Assembly (NCBI GenBank): GCA_024235015.1
Contig: JACKNG010000001.1
Coordinates: 372,001 to 436,000, forward strand
Reading direction: 5' to 3'
Origin: Gammaproteobacteria bacterium
GTDB lineage: Bacteria; Pseudomonadota; Gammaproteobacteria; Ga0077536
Length of the DNA stretch: 64,000 nucleotides
Shown: positions 1 to 8,067 of the stretch, piece by piece
Layout: each line of letters opens with the position of its first letter
Position numbering within the stretch: position 1 is the stretch's first letter
The notes under the pieces: generated by a model
Database searches by the model: none
What the model saw: the letters and a program-made list of their open reading frames with translations, nothing else
What the model was told of the DNA's origin: nothing
Position numbers and translations under genes: made by a program

Positions 1-435
1 GCCACCGACGCCCGCTTCTCGGTCTCCTGCAAGGACATCGCCGACCGTGCCAAGGGTTTCGGCATGCCCGGGCGGATCGTCGATGGCCACGACTTCTTCG
101 CCGTGCACGAAGCCTTCGGCGAAGCCGCCGAACGCGCCCGCGCCGGCGGCGGCCCGTCGCTGCTCGAACACAAGCTCGACCGCTTCTTCGGCCATTTCGA
201 AGGCGACAACCAGAAATACCGTCCCGACGGCGAGGTCCAGCGCCTGCGCGACGAAGTCTGCTGCATCAAGCGTTTCCAGAAGCTCGTCACCAGCCAGCAC
301 GGCATCTCGCCGGACCAGCTCGCGGCCATCGACCAGGAAGTCGCCACGCTCATCGACGAGGCCGTGGCCTTCGCCGAGTCGTCACCGGATCCCGATCCGG
401 CCGAGCTCTTGACCGACGTCTACATCAAGTACTGA
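1..435 (+). CDS. Thiamine-diphosphate-dependent dehydrogenase E1 component, alpha subunit (3' part only)
   Basis: The reading frame is open from base 1 to the stop at 433-435; the 5' part lies outside the window. The visible 144 residues are the C-terminal part of an E1 alpha subunit of a pyruvate/acetoin-type dehydrogenase, with a segment running GFGMPGRIVDGHDFFAVHEA. This is the TPP-side region that precedes the helical C-terminus in AcoA/PdhA proteins. E1 alpha pairs with E1 beta to decarboxylate the 2-oxoacid, or cleave acetoin, and to acetylate the lipoyl arm of E2. The E1 beta gene starts 10 bases downstream, so the two are co-transcribed. Acetoin dehydrogenase (acoA) is favoured over pyruvate dehydrogenase because the E2 two genes on carries a hydrolase domain, but substrate cannot be fixed from this fragment. 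Confidence 0.85.
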   Translation, partial: ATDARFSVSCKDIADRAKGFGMPGRIVDGHDFFAVHEAFGEAAERARAGGGPSLLEHKLDRFFGHFEGDNQKYRPDGEVQRLRDEVCCIKRFQKLVTSQHGISPDQLAAIDQEVATLIDEAVAFAESSPDPDPAELLTDVYIKY

Positions 436-445
436 GGAGCGCACG

Positions 446-1456
446 ATGGCACGCAAGATCACTTACCAGCAGGCGATCAACGAGGCGCTCGACCAGGAAA
501 TGGCGCGCGACGAGTCGGTCGTCATCATGGGCGAGGACGTCGTCGGCGGTTCCGGCAGCGACGGCGAAATGGATGCCTGGGGCGGCGTGCTCGGCATCAC
601 CAAGGGCCTGCACGCCAAGTACGGCGACCGCATCATGGATACCCCGATCAGCGAGTCCGGCTTCGTCGGCGCGGCGGTCGGCGCCGCCACCTCGGGCCTG
701 CGCCCGGTGTGCGAACTGATGTTCATCGACTTCATGGGCGTGTGCTTCGACCAGATCTTCAACCAGGCGGCGAAGTTCCGTTACATGTTCGGCGGCAAGG
801 CCGAGACACCGGTGGTCATCCGCACCATGATCGGCGCCGGCTTCCGCGCCGCCGCCCAGCACTCGCAGTGCCTCTACCCGATGTTCACCGCGGTACCGGG
901 CTTGAAGGTGGTCGTACCGACCAACCCCTACGATGCCAAGGGGCTCCTGATCCAGGCCATCCGCGACAACGACCCGGTCATCTTCTGCGAGCACAAGGTG
1001 CTCTACACCCTGGAAGGCGAGGTGCCGGAGGAGAGCTACACCATCCCCTTCGGCGAAGCCAACGTGGTGCGCGAGGGCAAGGACGTCACCATCGTCGCGC
1101 TCGGGCGCATGGTCCACCAGGCGATGAAGGCGGCGGCGGACCTGGCCAAGGACGGCATCAGCTGCGAGGTCATCGACCCGCGCACGACCTCGCCGCTCGA
1201 CGAGGACACCATCCTCGAATCGGTCGAGGCCACCGGCCGGCTGGTGGTGGTCGACGAGGCGAACCCGCGCTGCTCGATGGCCACCGACATCTCGGCCCTG
1301 GTTGCGCAGAAGGCCTTCGGTGACCTCGAGGCGCCGATCGAGCTGGTCACCGCCCCGCACACCCCGGTACCGTTCAACGGCAGCCTGGAAGACCTCTACA
1401 TCCCGAGCCCGGACAAGATCGCCGCGGCCGTCAAGAAGACCGTGGAGTACGCCTGA
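446..1456 (+). CDS. acoB: Dehydrogenase E1 component, beta subunit (acetoin/pyruvate type)
   Basis: A 336-residue protein of normal E1 beta length. It begins MARKITYQQAINEALDQEM, followed by the conserved VVIMGEDV and the glycine-rich SESGFVGAAVGAA region. The C-terminal transketolase half has VIDPRTTSPLD and VDEANPRCSM. It forms the alpha2beta2 E1 with the product of the gene just upstream and binds the pyrophosphate side of thiamine diphosphate. A GAGGAG-like ribosome site precedes the ATG. The stop overlaps the next start (TGATG), which implies translational coupling with E2. The acoB name rests on the fused lipoyl-hydrolase E2 downstream; a branched-chain or pyruvate role cannot be excluded. 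Confidence 0.85.
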   Translation: MARKITYQQAINEALDQEMARDESVVIMGEDVVGGSGSDGEMDAWGGVLGITKGLHAKYGDRIMDTPISESGFVGAAVGAATSGLRPVCELMFIDFMGVCFDQIFNQAAKFRYMFGGKAETPVVIRTMIGAGFRAAAQHSQCLYPMFTAVPGLKVVVPTNPYDAKGLLIQAIRDNDPVIFCEHKVLYTLEGEVPEESYTIPFGEANVVREGKDVTIVALGRMVHQAMKAAADLAKDGISCEVIDPRTTSPLDEDTILESVEATGRLVVVDEANPRCSMATDISALVAQKAFGDLEAPIELVTAPHTPVPFNGSLEDLYIPSPDKIAAAVKKTVEYA

Positions 1457-2565
1457 TGAGTAACGACGGCATCATCGCCATCACCATGCCCAAGTGGGGC
1501 CTGTCCATGCAGGAAGGCAAGGTCATGGAATGGCTGGCCGAGGAAGGCGCCACGCTCACGCGCGGTGACCCCGTGATGGACATCGAGACGGAGAAAATCG
1601 CCAACACCTTCGAGGCCCTCGACGCCGGCGTGCTCAGGCGCAAGGTCGCCCAGCCCGACGACGTGCTGCCGATCGGCGCCCTGCTCGGGGTCATCGCCCC
1701 GGCCGAGGTCGACGACGCCGCCATCGACGCCTTCATCGCCGAGTTCCAGGCCAACTACGTGCCGCCGGCCGAGGACGAGGCCGAGGGCGGTGGTGGCTGG
1801 CAGACCATCGACGCGGCCGGCTACCGCCTGCGCTACTCGAAGATGGGCGACGGCGCCAGGCACATCGTGCTGGTGCACGGCTTCGGCGGCGATGCCGATC
1901 GCTGGGCCTTCACCCAGGAACCGCTGGCCGCCAATGCCAGCGTGTGGGCCTTCGACCTGCCCGGCCACGGCCAGTCCTCGAAACAGGTCACGGATGGCAG
2001 CGTGGCAGCCCTGGCCGAAGTGGTGGTGGCCTTCATGGACGCGGTCGGCATCGACCAGGCGGAGCTGGTCGGGCACTCGCTCGGCGGCGCCATCGCCCTG
2101 CAGACGGCCATCGCCCACCCCGATCGCGTGAGCGGGCTGGCGCTGATCGCACCGGCCGGGCTGGGCAGCGCGATCAACGGCGATTACCTGGCCGGCTTCA
2201 TCGCCTGCGACAACCGCAAGGAGATGAAGGGCCTGCTGCAGCAGCTGGTCGCGGATCCCGAGCTGGTGGGTCGCCAGCTGGTTGCCGACATGCTCGCCTT
2301 CAAGCGCATCGACGGCGTGCCGGAAGCGCTCGCCACGATCGCGGCCGGCTTCACCGCCGACGGCCGCCAGAGCGTCGACCTGCGCGGCGGGCTGGCCGGG
2401 CTCGGCATGCCGGTCAAGGTCATCTGGGGCGACCAGGATCGCATCATCCCCGCCAGCCAGGCCGCCGACCTGCCCGGCAACGTCAGCACCCACGTGCTGC
2501 CGGGCTACGGCCACCTGGTCCAGCTCGAGGCCGTGGCCGAGGTCAACGCCATCCTTGGCGCCTGA
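1456..2565 (+). CDS. acoC: Lipoyl domain-alpha/beta hydrolase E2 protein, AcoC-like
   Basis: A 369-residue two-domain protein. Residues 1-80 are a biotinyl/lipoyl domain with the lipoylation lysine in DIETEKIAN (Lys47). Residues about 120-369 are an alpha/beta hydrolase with the nucleophile elbow GHSLGG (Ser208), an acid in WGDQD and a histidine in GYGHLVQLE. AcoC, the E2 of acetoin dehydrogenase, has exactly this architecture instead of the usual peripheral-subunit-binding and chloramphenicol-acetyltransferase-like core. The reaction is transfer of the acetyl group from E1-bound hydroxyethyl-TPP via lipoate to CoA. It is the last clear gene of this operon in the window; no E3 (dihydrolipoyl dehydrogenase) follows. 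Confidence 0.85.
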   Translation: MSNDGIIAITMPKWGLSMQEGKVMEWLAEEGATLTRGDPVMDIETEKIANTFEALDAGVLRRKVAQPDDVLPIGALLGVIAPAEVDDAAIDAFIAEFQANYVPPAEDEAEGGGGWQTIDAAGYRLRYSKMGDGARHIVLVHGFGGDADRWAFTQEPLAANASVWAFDLPGHGQSSKQVTDGSVAALAEVVVAFMDAVGIDQAELVGHSLGGAIALQTAIAHPDRVSGLALIAPAGLGSAINGDYLAGFIACDNRKEMKGLLQQLVADPELVGRQLVADMLAFKRIDGVPEALATIAAGFTADGRQSVDLRGGLAGLGMPVKVIWGDQDRIIPASQAADLPGNVSTHVLPGYGHLVQLEAVAEVNAILGA

Positions 2566-2611
2566 CGATCGCCCGGGCTCTGTACACCGGGGCGCGGGTA
2601 GCCGCCTGCGC

Positions 2612-2629
2612 CCCGGGCGTTCGCCCGGG
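2612..2629 (+). other. GC-rich hairpin between the E2 gene and corA
   Basis: CCCGGGC, loop GTTC, GCCCGGG: a perfect 7-bp stem with a 4-nt loop, about 47 bases after the E2 stop. There is no T-run, so it is not a standard intrinsic terminator. It ends immediately before the CTG codon at 2630, a candidate corA start, and could hide or pause initiation there. Confidence 0.4.
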
Positions 2630-3643
2630 CTGCCGGTCTTCGTCGGTGAACGCAAGCGCGACGCCGTCCACATCCACGTCATCGATTACGCCGAGGACGG
2701 TGTCACCGAGCTGGCCCAGGCCAGCCTGGACGACTGCACGCGCGCCCGCGGCGACGGCACGGTCACCTGGATCAACGTCGACGGCATCCACGACGTCGAC
2801 ATGCTCTCGGCGCTCGGCCAGCGCCTCGGCCTGCACCCCCTCACCGTCGAGGACATTGCCAACACCACCCAGCGCCCCAAGGCCGAGGAATTCCCCCACT
2901 ACATCTTCCTCGCGCTCAAGATGATCCTGTTCGACCGCGCCAGCGCCAGCCTGCGTGTCGAGCACGTCAGCCTGGTCATCGGCCAGGGTTTCGTGCTGAC
3001 CTGCCTGGAGGACGCCGGCGACGTCTTCGACGAAGTGCGCGAACGCATCCGCGGCGGGCGCGGGCGCATCCGCACCCAGGGCGCGGACTACCTCGGCTAT
3101 GCCCTCGCCGATGCCGTGGTCGATCACTACTTCATCGCCCTCGACGAGTTCGGCAGCCACGTCGACGAACTCGACGACGCCATCCTCGACGACCCCCAGC
3201 CCGGCCACGTGCACGAGATTCATCGCCTCAAGCGCGAGGCCATCCGCCTGCGCCGCGCGGTATGGCCGCTGCGCGAGGAGATCATCTGGCTCGAACGCAG
3301 CGAGTCGCACCTGATCAGCCACGATACGCATGTCTACCTGCGCGACCTCCACGACCACACCCTGCAGGTCGTCGACATGGTCGACGGCTACCGCGACATC
3401 CTCGGCACCCTGCACGACACCTACCTGTCGGCGGTGAGCAACCGGCTGAACGAGATCATGAAGGTGCTGACCATCATCTCGACGGTATTCATTCCGCTGA
3501 CCTTCCTGGTCGGCGTCTACGGCATGAACTTCCGCCACATGCCCGAGCTCGAATGGCACTGGGGCTACCCGCTGGTGTGGCTGGTGATGGTGATCATCGC
3601 CGTGGCCATGATGCTCCAGTTCAAGCGCCGTGGCTGGTGGTAG
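2630..3643 (+). CDS. corA: CorA-family magnesium/divalent cation transporter
   Basis: The reading frame encodes a soluble N-terminal domain starting about LPVFVGERKRDAVHIHV and a long helical region. It ends in two membrane segments with the family signature YGMNF between them, then a basic tail ending KRRGWW. CorA proteins form pentameric Mg2+/Co2+ channels in the inner membrane. The start is unresolved: no ATG, GTG or TTG occurs in frame between the E2 stop and Met at 2801, which would delete the N-terminal strands. CTG at 2630 or 2606 gives a normal-length protein (337 residues from 2630). The gene lies 64 bases after E2 on the same strand and converges with a GNAT gene 12 bases downstream. 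Confidence 0.8.
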   Translation: MPVFVGERKRDAVHIHVIDYAEDGVTELAQASLDDCTRARGDGTVTWINVDGIHDVDMLSALGQRLGLHPLTVEDIANTTQRPKAEEFPHYIFLALKMILFDRASASLRVEHVSLVIGQGFVLTCLEDAGDVFDEVRERIRGGRGRIRTQGADYLGYALADAVVDHYFIALDEFGSHVDELDDAILDDPQPGHVHEIHRLKREAIRLRRAVWPLREEIIWLERSESHLISHDTHVYLRDLHDHTLQVVDMVDGYRDILGTLHDTYLSAVSNRLNEIMKVLTIISTVFIPLTFLVGVYGMNFRHMPELEWHWGYPLVWLVMVIIAVAMMLQFKRRGWW

Positions 3644-3655
3644 GCCACGCCGGCC

Positions 3656-4138
3656 TCAGGCGCCGTCGAACGGGTAGCGGGTCATGAGCACGAAGCGTTC
3701 GCGGGCGCGGAAACCGGCCGCGCCGTAGAGCCGCCGCGCGGCCTGGTTGTCGCGCGCCACTTCGAGATGCAGCGCGCTGAGTTCGAGATCGCGGCAGGCC
3801 GCCGGCAGCGCCGCGAGCACCTGCCGGCCGATCCCGCGTCCGCGCCAGGCGGGCAGCAGGAACAACTCGTCGAGGAAGGCGTCGTAGCCGCCGAACTCGA
3901 GGCTGAAGCCGCGGCACACGACGCAGTAGCCGGCGGTCGCGGCGCCGACCTGCACGAGCCAGGCACGGCCGAGTGCGGGCGACCCCAGCAACCGCGCGAC
4001 GGCCGCCGCGCGGGCGCCGTCGTCGAGTTCGATACCTTCGAAGGCGTGGTAGGCGCGCACCAGCGGCAGCACCGTGGCCTGGTCGCTCGGTGCCGCGGCG
4101 ACGAGTATCGCCGGCGTGGTCCGTGCATCGATGTCCAT
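3656..4138 (-). CDS. GNAT-family N-acetyltransferase
   Basis: A 160-residue protein of single GNAT-domain size. The acetyl-CoA-binding motif A is visible as LFLLPAWRGRGIGRQVLAAL, where RGRGIG is the pyrophosphate loop. The closing element LHLEVARDNQAARRLYGAAGF is typical of the motif B region, with the tyrosine that often protonates the leaving thiolate. It would transfer an acetyl group from acetyl-CoA to an amine; the acceptor cannot be predicted. The ATG at 4138 is followed by MDIDARTTPAILVAAAPSD. It is transcribed divergently from the SNF2 helicase and converges on corA. Confidence 0.8.
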   Translation of the reverse strand: MDIDARTTPAILVAAAPSDQATVLPLVRAYHAFEGIELDDGARAAAVARLLGSPALGRAWLVQVGAATAGYCVVCRGFSLEFGGYDAFLDELFLLPAWRGRGIGRQVLAALPAACRDLELSALHLEVARDNQAARRLYGAAGFRARERFVLMTRYPFDGA

Positions 4139-4268
4139 GGCAGCAAGCTCCCGCGTTTACCCCTTGGTCGCGGTGACCGCCGTTTCCTTTCAGGCCCCGT
4201 GACCCCACGCATGACAGGCCCGGCAGCGAGCGTGCATCATGCCGGCCCCGAGTCCCCCGAAGCAGGCC

Positions 4269-7200
4269 ATGCCCGAGCGCGACATCACCGCCGAAGCCAT
4301 CCGTGACGCCGTCGGGCCGTCGGCGTTCGAGCGCGGTCGCACCTACCAGCGCCAGGGGCGCGTGCGGCGGGTGGAGTCGGTGCGTTTCGCCGATGGTTTC
4401 GGCCTGGTCGGCGAGGTGCGAGGCAGCGGCGACAACGTCTACGAGCAGGAAATCCTGATGCTGCCGGGGGCGCACGGTGCACGCATCGACGGTAACTGCA
4501 CCTGCCCGGTGGGTTACGACTGCAAGCACGTCGCGGCGGTCTGCCTGGCGTGGCTGGACGGCAGCGGCAAACCGACACCGTCGGCCTCGTTCGATCCCGC
4601 CCTGCTTGCCCGCGAGTGGCTCGGCTTCGTCGAGCGCGGCACACCCGAACCCGCGGCCGATGCCTCCCGCGTGGTCTGGTTGCTCGACCTCGAACGGCGC
4701 GGCGATGGCCTGGAATGCCACGCGCGGCTGGTCAAGCCGCGCAGCGCGGGGCGGGGCTACACGCGGGGGCGCGAGATCGACATCCGCGAGATCGCCGATG
4801 GCTATCTCGACCGGTTCCATGCCGCAACGGCCGTGGATCACGACATCGCGCGTCTCGCCAGTGCCGGCTGCGGCCGCTGGGGCGCGGTCACGCTCGGCGG
4901 GCGACCCGGCGCGCTGGCCCTGCAGGCGATGCTCGAGAGCGGGCGCTGCTACTGGCAGGAAGCCGGGGAAACGCCGCTCGGCCTCGCGCCGCCGCGCCGC
5001 TTGATCCTGCAGTGGGAGGATGCGGGCTCAGGCGACCAGATCCGGCTGGCAGCCGAGGTCGAGGGCGACCCGTTGGTGCTGCCGACCGAACCGCCGTGGT
5101 ACCTCGACCCCGATACCCACGAGGCCGGCCTGCTCGATTGCGGCGGCCTCGATACCGAACGGCTCGCCGGCCTGCTCAGCGCACCGCCCCTGCCGCGGGA
5201 CGCGGCGGATGCCTTGAGCCTCCTGCTCGCCGGGCGGACGCGTCCGCTGCCCATCCCGCCGCCGAGCAAGGTCGAGCTGCGCGAACTCGGCAGGGTCGCG
5301 CCGCGGCCGGTACTGACGGTGACGCCGGGCGACCGCGCGCACGCCGCCTACGCCGTGCTGGCCTTCGACTATGCCGGCATCCGCATACCCGACCGCCCCG
5401 TTGCCGCCGCCACCCTGCACGCCGACGCCGACGGGCACGTCCGCGTCGAGCGTGAACTCGACGCGGAGAATGCTGCCGAAGCGCGCCTGCTCGAAGCCGG
5501 CTTCGGCATCCACGCCAGCGATGCCGGCACGCGCCGCTTCGCCCCCATCGCGGCTGACCTGCTCGACTCGGCCAGTGCCTGGTCACGGCTGGTCGACACC
5601 ACCCTGCCGGCCCTGGCTGCCGCCGGCTGGCTGATCGAGTACCAGGACGACTTCGCGCTGCACTTCGACGCCGGCGACGTCTACGCCGACATCGCCGACG
5701 ACGCCAGCGGCATGGACTGGTTCGGACTCGGCTTCGGCATCGAGATCGACGGGCGCCGCCTGCCCCTGCTCGAACTGCTCGAGCCGGTCCTCGAGCGCGA
5801 CTGGGACGCGCTGCCGGACCCGGTCTGCGTGCCGCTCGCCGCGGGTCACTTCGTCGACGTGCCGCTGGCGCGCCTGCGCCCCGTGCTCGACACCCTGCGC
5901 CAGCTCTTCGACGGTGGCGTGAAACCCGCCGCCGACGGCAGCCTGCGCCTGGCGCGTCACGAAGCGGCACTCCTCGACGAGCTCGAACAGGCCGGCGTCG
6001 CGGTGGCGGCCGCGCCGCACTGGCGCCGGCTCGCTGCGCGCCTCGCGCCCGGCGCGCCGCTGGCCGCGGTCGAAGCACCGCGCGGTCTGCGGGCGGCCCT
6101 GCGTCCTTACCAGCGCCACGGCCTGGCCTGGCTGGCGTTCCTGCGCGAGAGCGGCTTCAACGGCGTCCTCGCCGACGACATGGGGCTGGGCAAAACCCTG
6201 CAGACGCTCGCCCACCTGCTCGCCGAGAAAGCGGCCGGCCGCCTCGATCGCCCCGCGCTGGTGGTCGCGCCGACCAGCCTGGTCGGCAACTGGGCGCGCG
6301 AGGCAGCGCGCTTCACCCCGGACTTGCGCACGCTGGTGCTGCACGGCCCGCTGCGCCACGCGCTGTTCGACCAGATCGAGACCGGCGACCTGCTCGTCAC
6401 GACCTATGCCCTGCTCGCGCGCGACGCCGAGCGCTGGCAGGAGATCGCCCTGCACTACCTGGTACTGGACGAGGCCCAGCACGTGAAGAACCCGCGCGCG
6501 CGGGCCGCCCATCTGGTGCGCGGCCTGCACGCGCGCCATCGCCTGTGCCTGACCGGCACGCCGCTGGAGAACCACCTCGGCGAGTTGTGGACCCAGTTCG
6601 ACTTCCTCATGCCGGGTTTCCTCGGCGACGCCACGACCTTCCGGCGCCTGTGGCGCACGCCCGTCGAGCGCCACGGCGACGATGCCGCCGCGGCGCGCCT
6701 CAAGCGCCGGGTCGCCCCGTTCCTGTTGCGCCGGACCAAGGTCGACGTCGCACCGGAGCTGCCACCGAAGAGCGAAATGGTGCACGGCGTCGCCTTCGAC
6801 AGCGCCCAGGCCGAGCTCTACGAGAACATCCGCGTCGCCATGGACGGCAAGGTCAAGGCAGCCATCGCCCGCCAGGGCCTCGCGCGCAGCCACATCACCA
6901 TCCTCGATGCCCTGCTCAAGCTGCGCCAGGTGTGCTGCGATCCACGCTTGCTCGCCGCCTGCCCGCAGCCCGCCCCGGCCTCGGCCAAGTTCGACCTGTT
7001 GTTCGAGCTGCTGCCCGGTTTGCTCGAGGACGGCCGCCGCATCCTGCTGTTCTCCCAGTTCACCAGCATGCTCGGCCTGATCGAGGACGAACTCGCCACG
7101 CGCGGCATCGCCTACACCAAGCTGACCGGGCAGACGCGCAAGCGCGAAGCGGCCATCGCGCGTTTCCGCGCGGGCGAGGTGCCGCTGTTCCTGATCAGCC

Positions 7201-7502
7201 TCAAGGCTGGCGGCGTCGGTCTCAACCTGCCCGAGGCCGACACCGTCATCCACTACGACCCGTGGTGGAACCCGGCCGCCGAGGACCAGGCCACCGACCG
7301 CGCCCACCGCATCGGCCAGACCCAGCCGGTGTTCGTCTACAAGCTCATCGCCGAACACAGCGTGGAGGAACGCATGCTCGCCCTGCAGGCGCGCAAGCGG
7401 CGCCTCGCCGCCGGCATCCTCGACGGCCGCCGGGATGCCGGCCTGCCCGCGCTCGACGAGGCGACCCTGGCCGAACTGCTGGCGCCCCTGGCGGCGTCTT
7501 GA
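4269..7502 (+). CDS. SWIM zinc-finger SNF2-family helicase/ATPase
   Basis: About 1077 residues from the ATG at 4269; an in-frame ATG at 4239 would add ten residues without family-like sequence. An N-terminal SWIM zinc finger (CTC, then CKH, about residues 77-87) is followed by a long variable region. The SNF2 ATPase follows, with DDMGLGKT at 636-643 and the DEAH-box variant DEAQ at 734-737. The helicase C-terminal half has LFSQFTSML, GGVGLNLPEAD and DRAHRIGQ. Such proteins are ATP-driven duplex-DNA translocases resembling RapA/HepA and eukaryotic SWI2. The cellular role of bacterial SWIM-SNF2 proteins is poorly defined; a part in transcription recycling or repair is inference. It appears monocistronic. 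Confidence 0.85.
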   Translation: MPERDITAEAIRDAVGPSAFERGRTYQRQGRVRRVESVRFADGFGLVGEVRGSGDNVYEQEILMLPGAHGARIDGNCTCPVGYDCKHVAAVCLAWLDGSGKPTPSASFDPALLAREWLGFVERGTPEPAADASRVVWLLDLERRGDGLECHARLVKPRSAGRGYTRGREIDIREIADGYLDRFHAATAVDHDIARLASAGCGRWGAVTLGGRPGALALQAMLESGRCYWQEAGETPLGLAPPRRLILQWEDAGSGDQIRLAAEVEGDPLVLPTEPPWYLDPDTHEAGLLDCGGLDTERLAGLLSAPPLPRDAADALSLLLAGRTRPLPIPPPSKVELRELGRVAPRPVLTVTPGDRAHAAYAVLAFDYAGIRIPDRPVAAATLHADADGHVRVERELDAENAAEARLLEAGFGIHASDAGTRRFAPIAADLLDSASAWSRLVDTTLPALAAAGWLIEYQDDFALHFDAGDVYADIADDASGMDWFGLGFGIEIDGRRLPLLELLEPVLERDWDALPDPVCVPLAAGHFVDVPLARLRPVLDTLRQLFDGGVKPAADGSLRLARHEAALLDELEQAGVAVAAAPHWRRLAARLAPGAPLAAVEAPRGLRAALRPYQRHGLAWLAFLRESGFNGVLADDMGLGKTLQTLAHLLAEKAAGRLDRPALVVAPTSLVGNWAREAARFTPDLRTLVLHGPLRHALFDQIETGDLLVTTYALLARDAERWQEIALHYLVLDEAQHVKNPRARAAHLVRGLHARHRLCLTGTPLENHLGELWTQFDFLMPGFLGDATTFRRLWRTPVERHGDDAAAARLKRRVAPFLLRRTKVDVAPELPPKSEMVHGVAFDSAQAELYENIRVAMDGKVKAAIARQGLARSHITILDALLKLRQVCCDPRLLAACPQPAPASAKFDLLFELLPGLLEDGRRILLFSQFTSMLGLIEDELATRGIAYTKLTGQTRKREAAIARFRAGEVPLFLISLKAGGVGLNLPEADTVIHYDPWWNPAAEDQATDRAHRIGQTQPVFVYKLIAEHSVEERMLALQARKRRLAAGILDGRRDAGLPALDEATLAELLAPLAAS

Positions 7503-7596
7503 GGCGGGCCGCCGGCGCCGACGTGGCCTTTCCCGCGCCACGCCCCGCGCGTTATGTTGGCAGGCCGGAGCGACCTGCAACGGGGAGGACAGACGC

Positions 7597-8067
7597 ATGT
7601 CGAGCGACGACATCATCGCCATCGAGCAATTGCTGTGGGCCTACTGCCATCGTGTCGACCGCGGCAGCGCCGCCGAGGTCGCCGCGCTGTTCGCCGCGGA
7701 CGGCGTGCTGATCCCGAAGTACGACGGCGACTACGAGTGCCGCGGGCGCGCCGAGGTCGAGCGCTGGTATGCCTACTACCACGAACATTTCCGCGCCTCC
7801 GTGCAACACCTCAAGCATATGGTCAGCGCACCGTTGATCGAACTCGACGGTGCGCGCGCCAGCGGCTGTTGCTACCTGCTGGCGACCCTGGTCGACGCCG
7901 ACGGCACGAGCGGCAGCTACGCCACCGGCACCTACCACGACAGCTACTGCAAGGTCGACGGTCGCTGGCTGTTCGCCTCGCGCACCATCGAAGTCGAATG
8001 GGCGGCGCCGCACACCACCGTGGTGGCGCGCTTTCCGCCGCTCGGCTTCAGCCCGGCCGGCCAGTGA
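7597..8067 (+). CDS. SnoaL/NTF2-like small protein
   Basis: A 156-residue protein beginning MSSDDIIAIEQLLWAYCHRVDRG, with the aromatic/acidic pattern of SnoaL-like cone-fold (NTF2 superfamily) proteins. Conserved-looking features are FAADGVLIP, the HLKHMVSAPLIEL segment and the closing DGRWLFASRTIEVEW. Relatives include ketosteroid isomerases, dehydratases and aromatic dioxygenase beta subunits, so the reaction is open. A good ribosome site (GGGGAGGA) sits 7 bases before the ATG. Its stop overlaps the GTG start of the downstream GMC oxidoreductase (GTGA). The two are therefore translationally coupled and probably act on the same, perhaps steroid-like, substrate. Confidence 0.75.
   Translation: MSSDDIIAIEQLLWAYCHRVDRGSAAEVAALFAADGVLIPKYDGDYECRGRAEVERWYAYYHEHFRASVQHLKHMVSAPLIELDGARASGCCYLLATLVDADGTSGSYATGTYHDSYCKVDGRWLFASRTIEVEWAAPHTTVVARFPPLGFSPAGQ

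Noticed and set aside
5583..7622. 679-codon antisense frame opposite the SNF2 helicase
   Set aside because: Codon-bias shadow without a ribosome site or recognisable domain.
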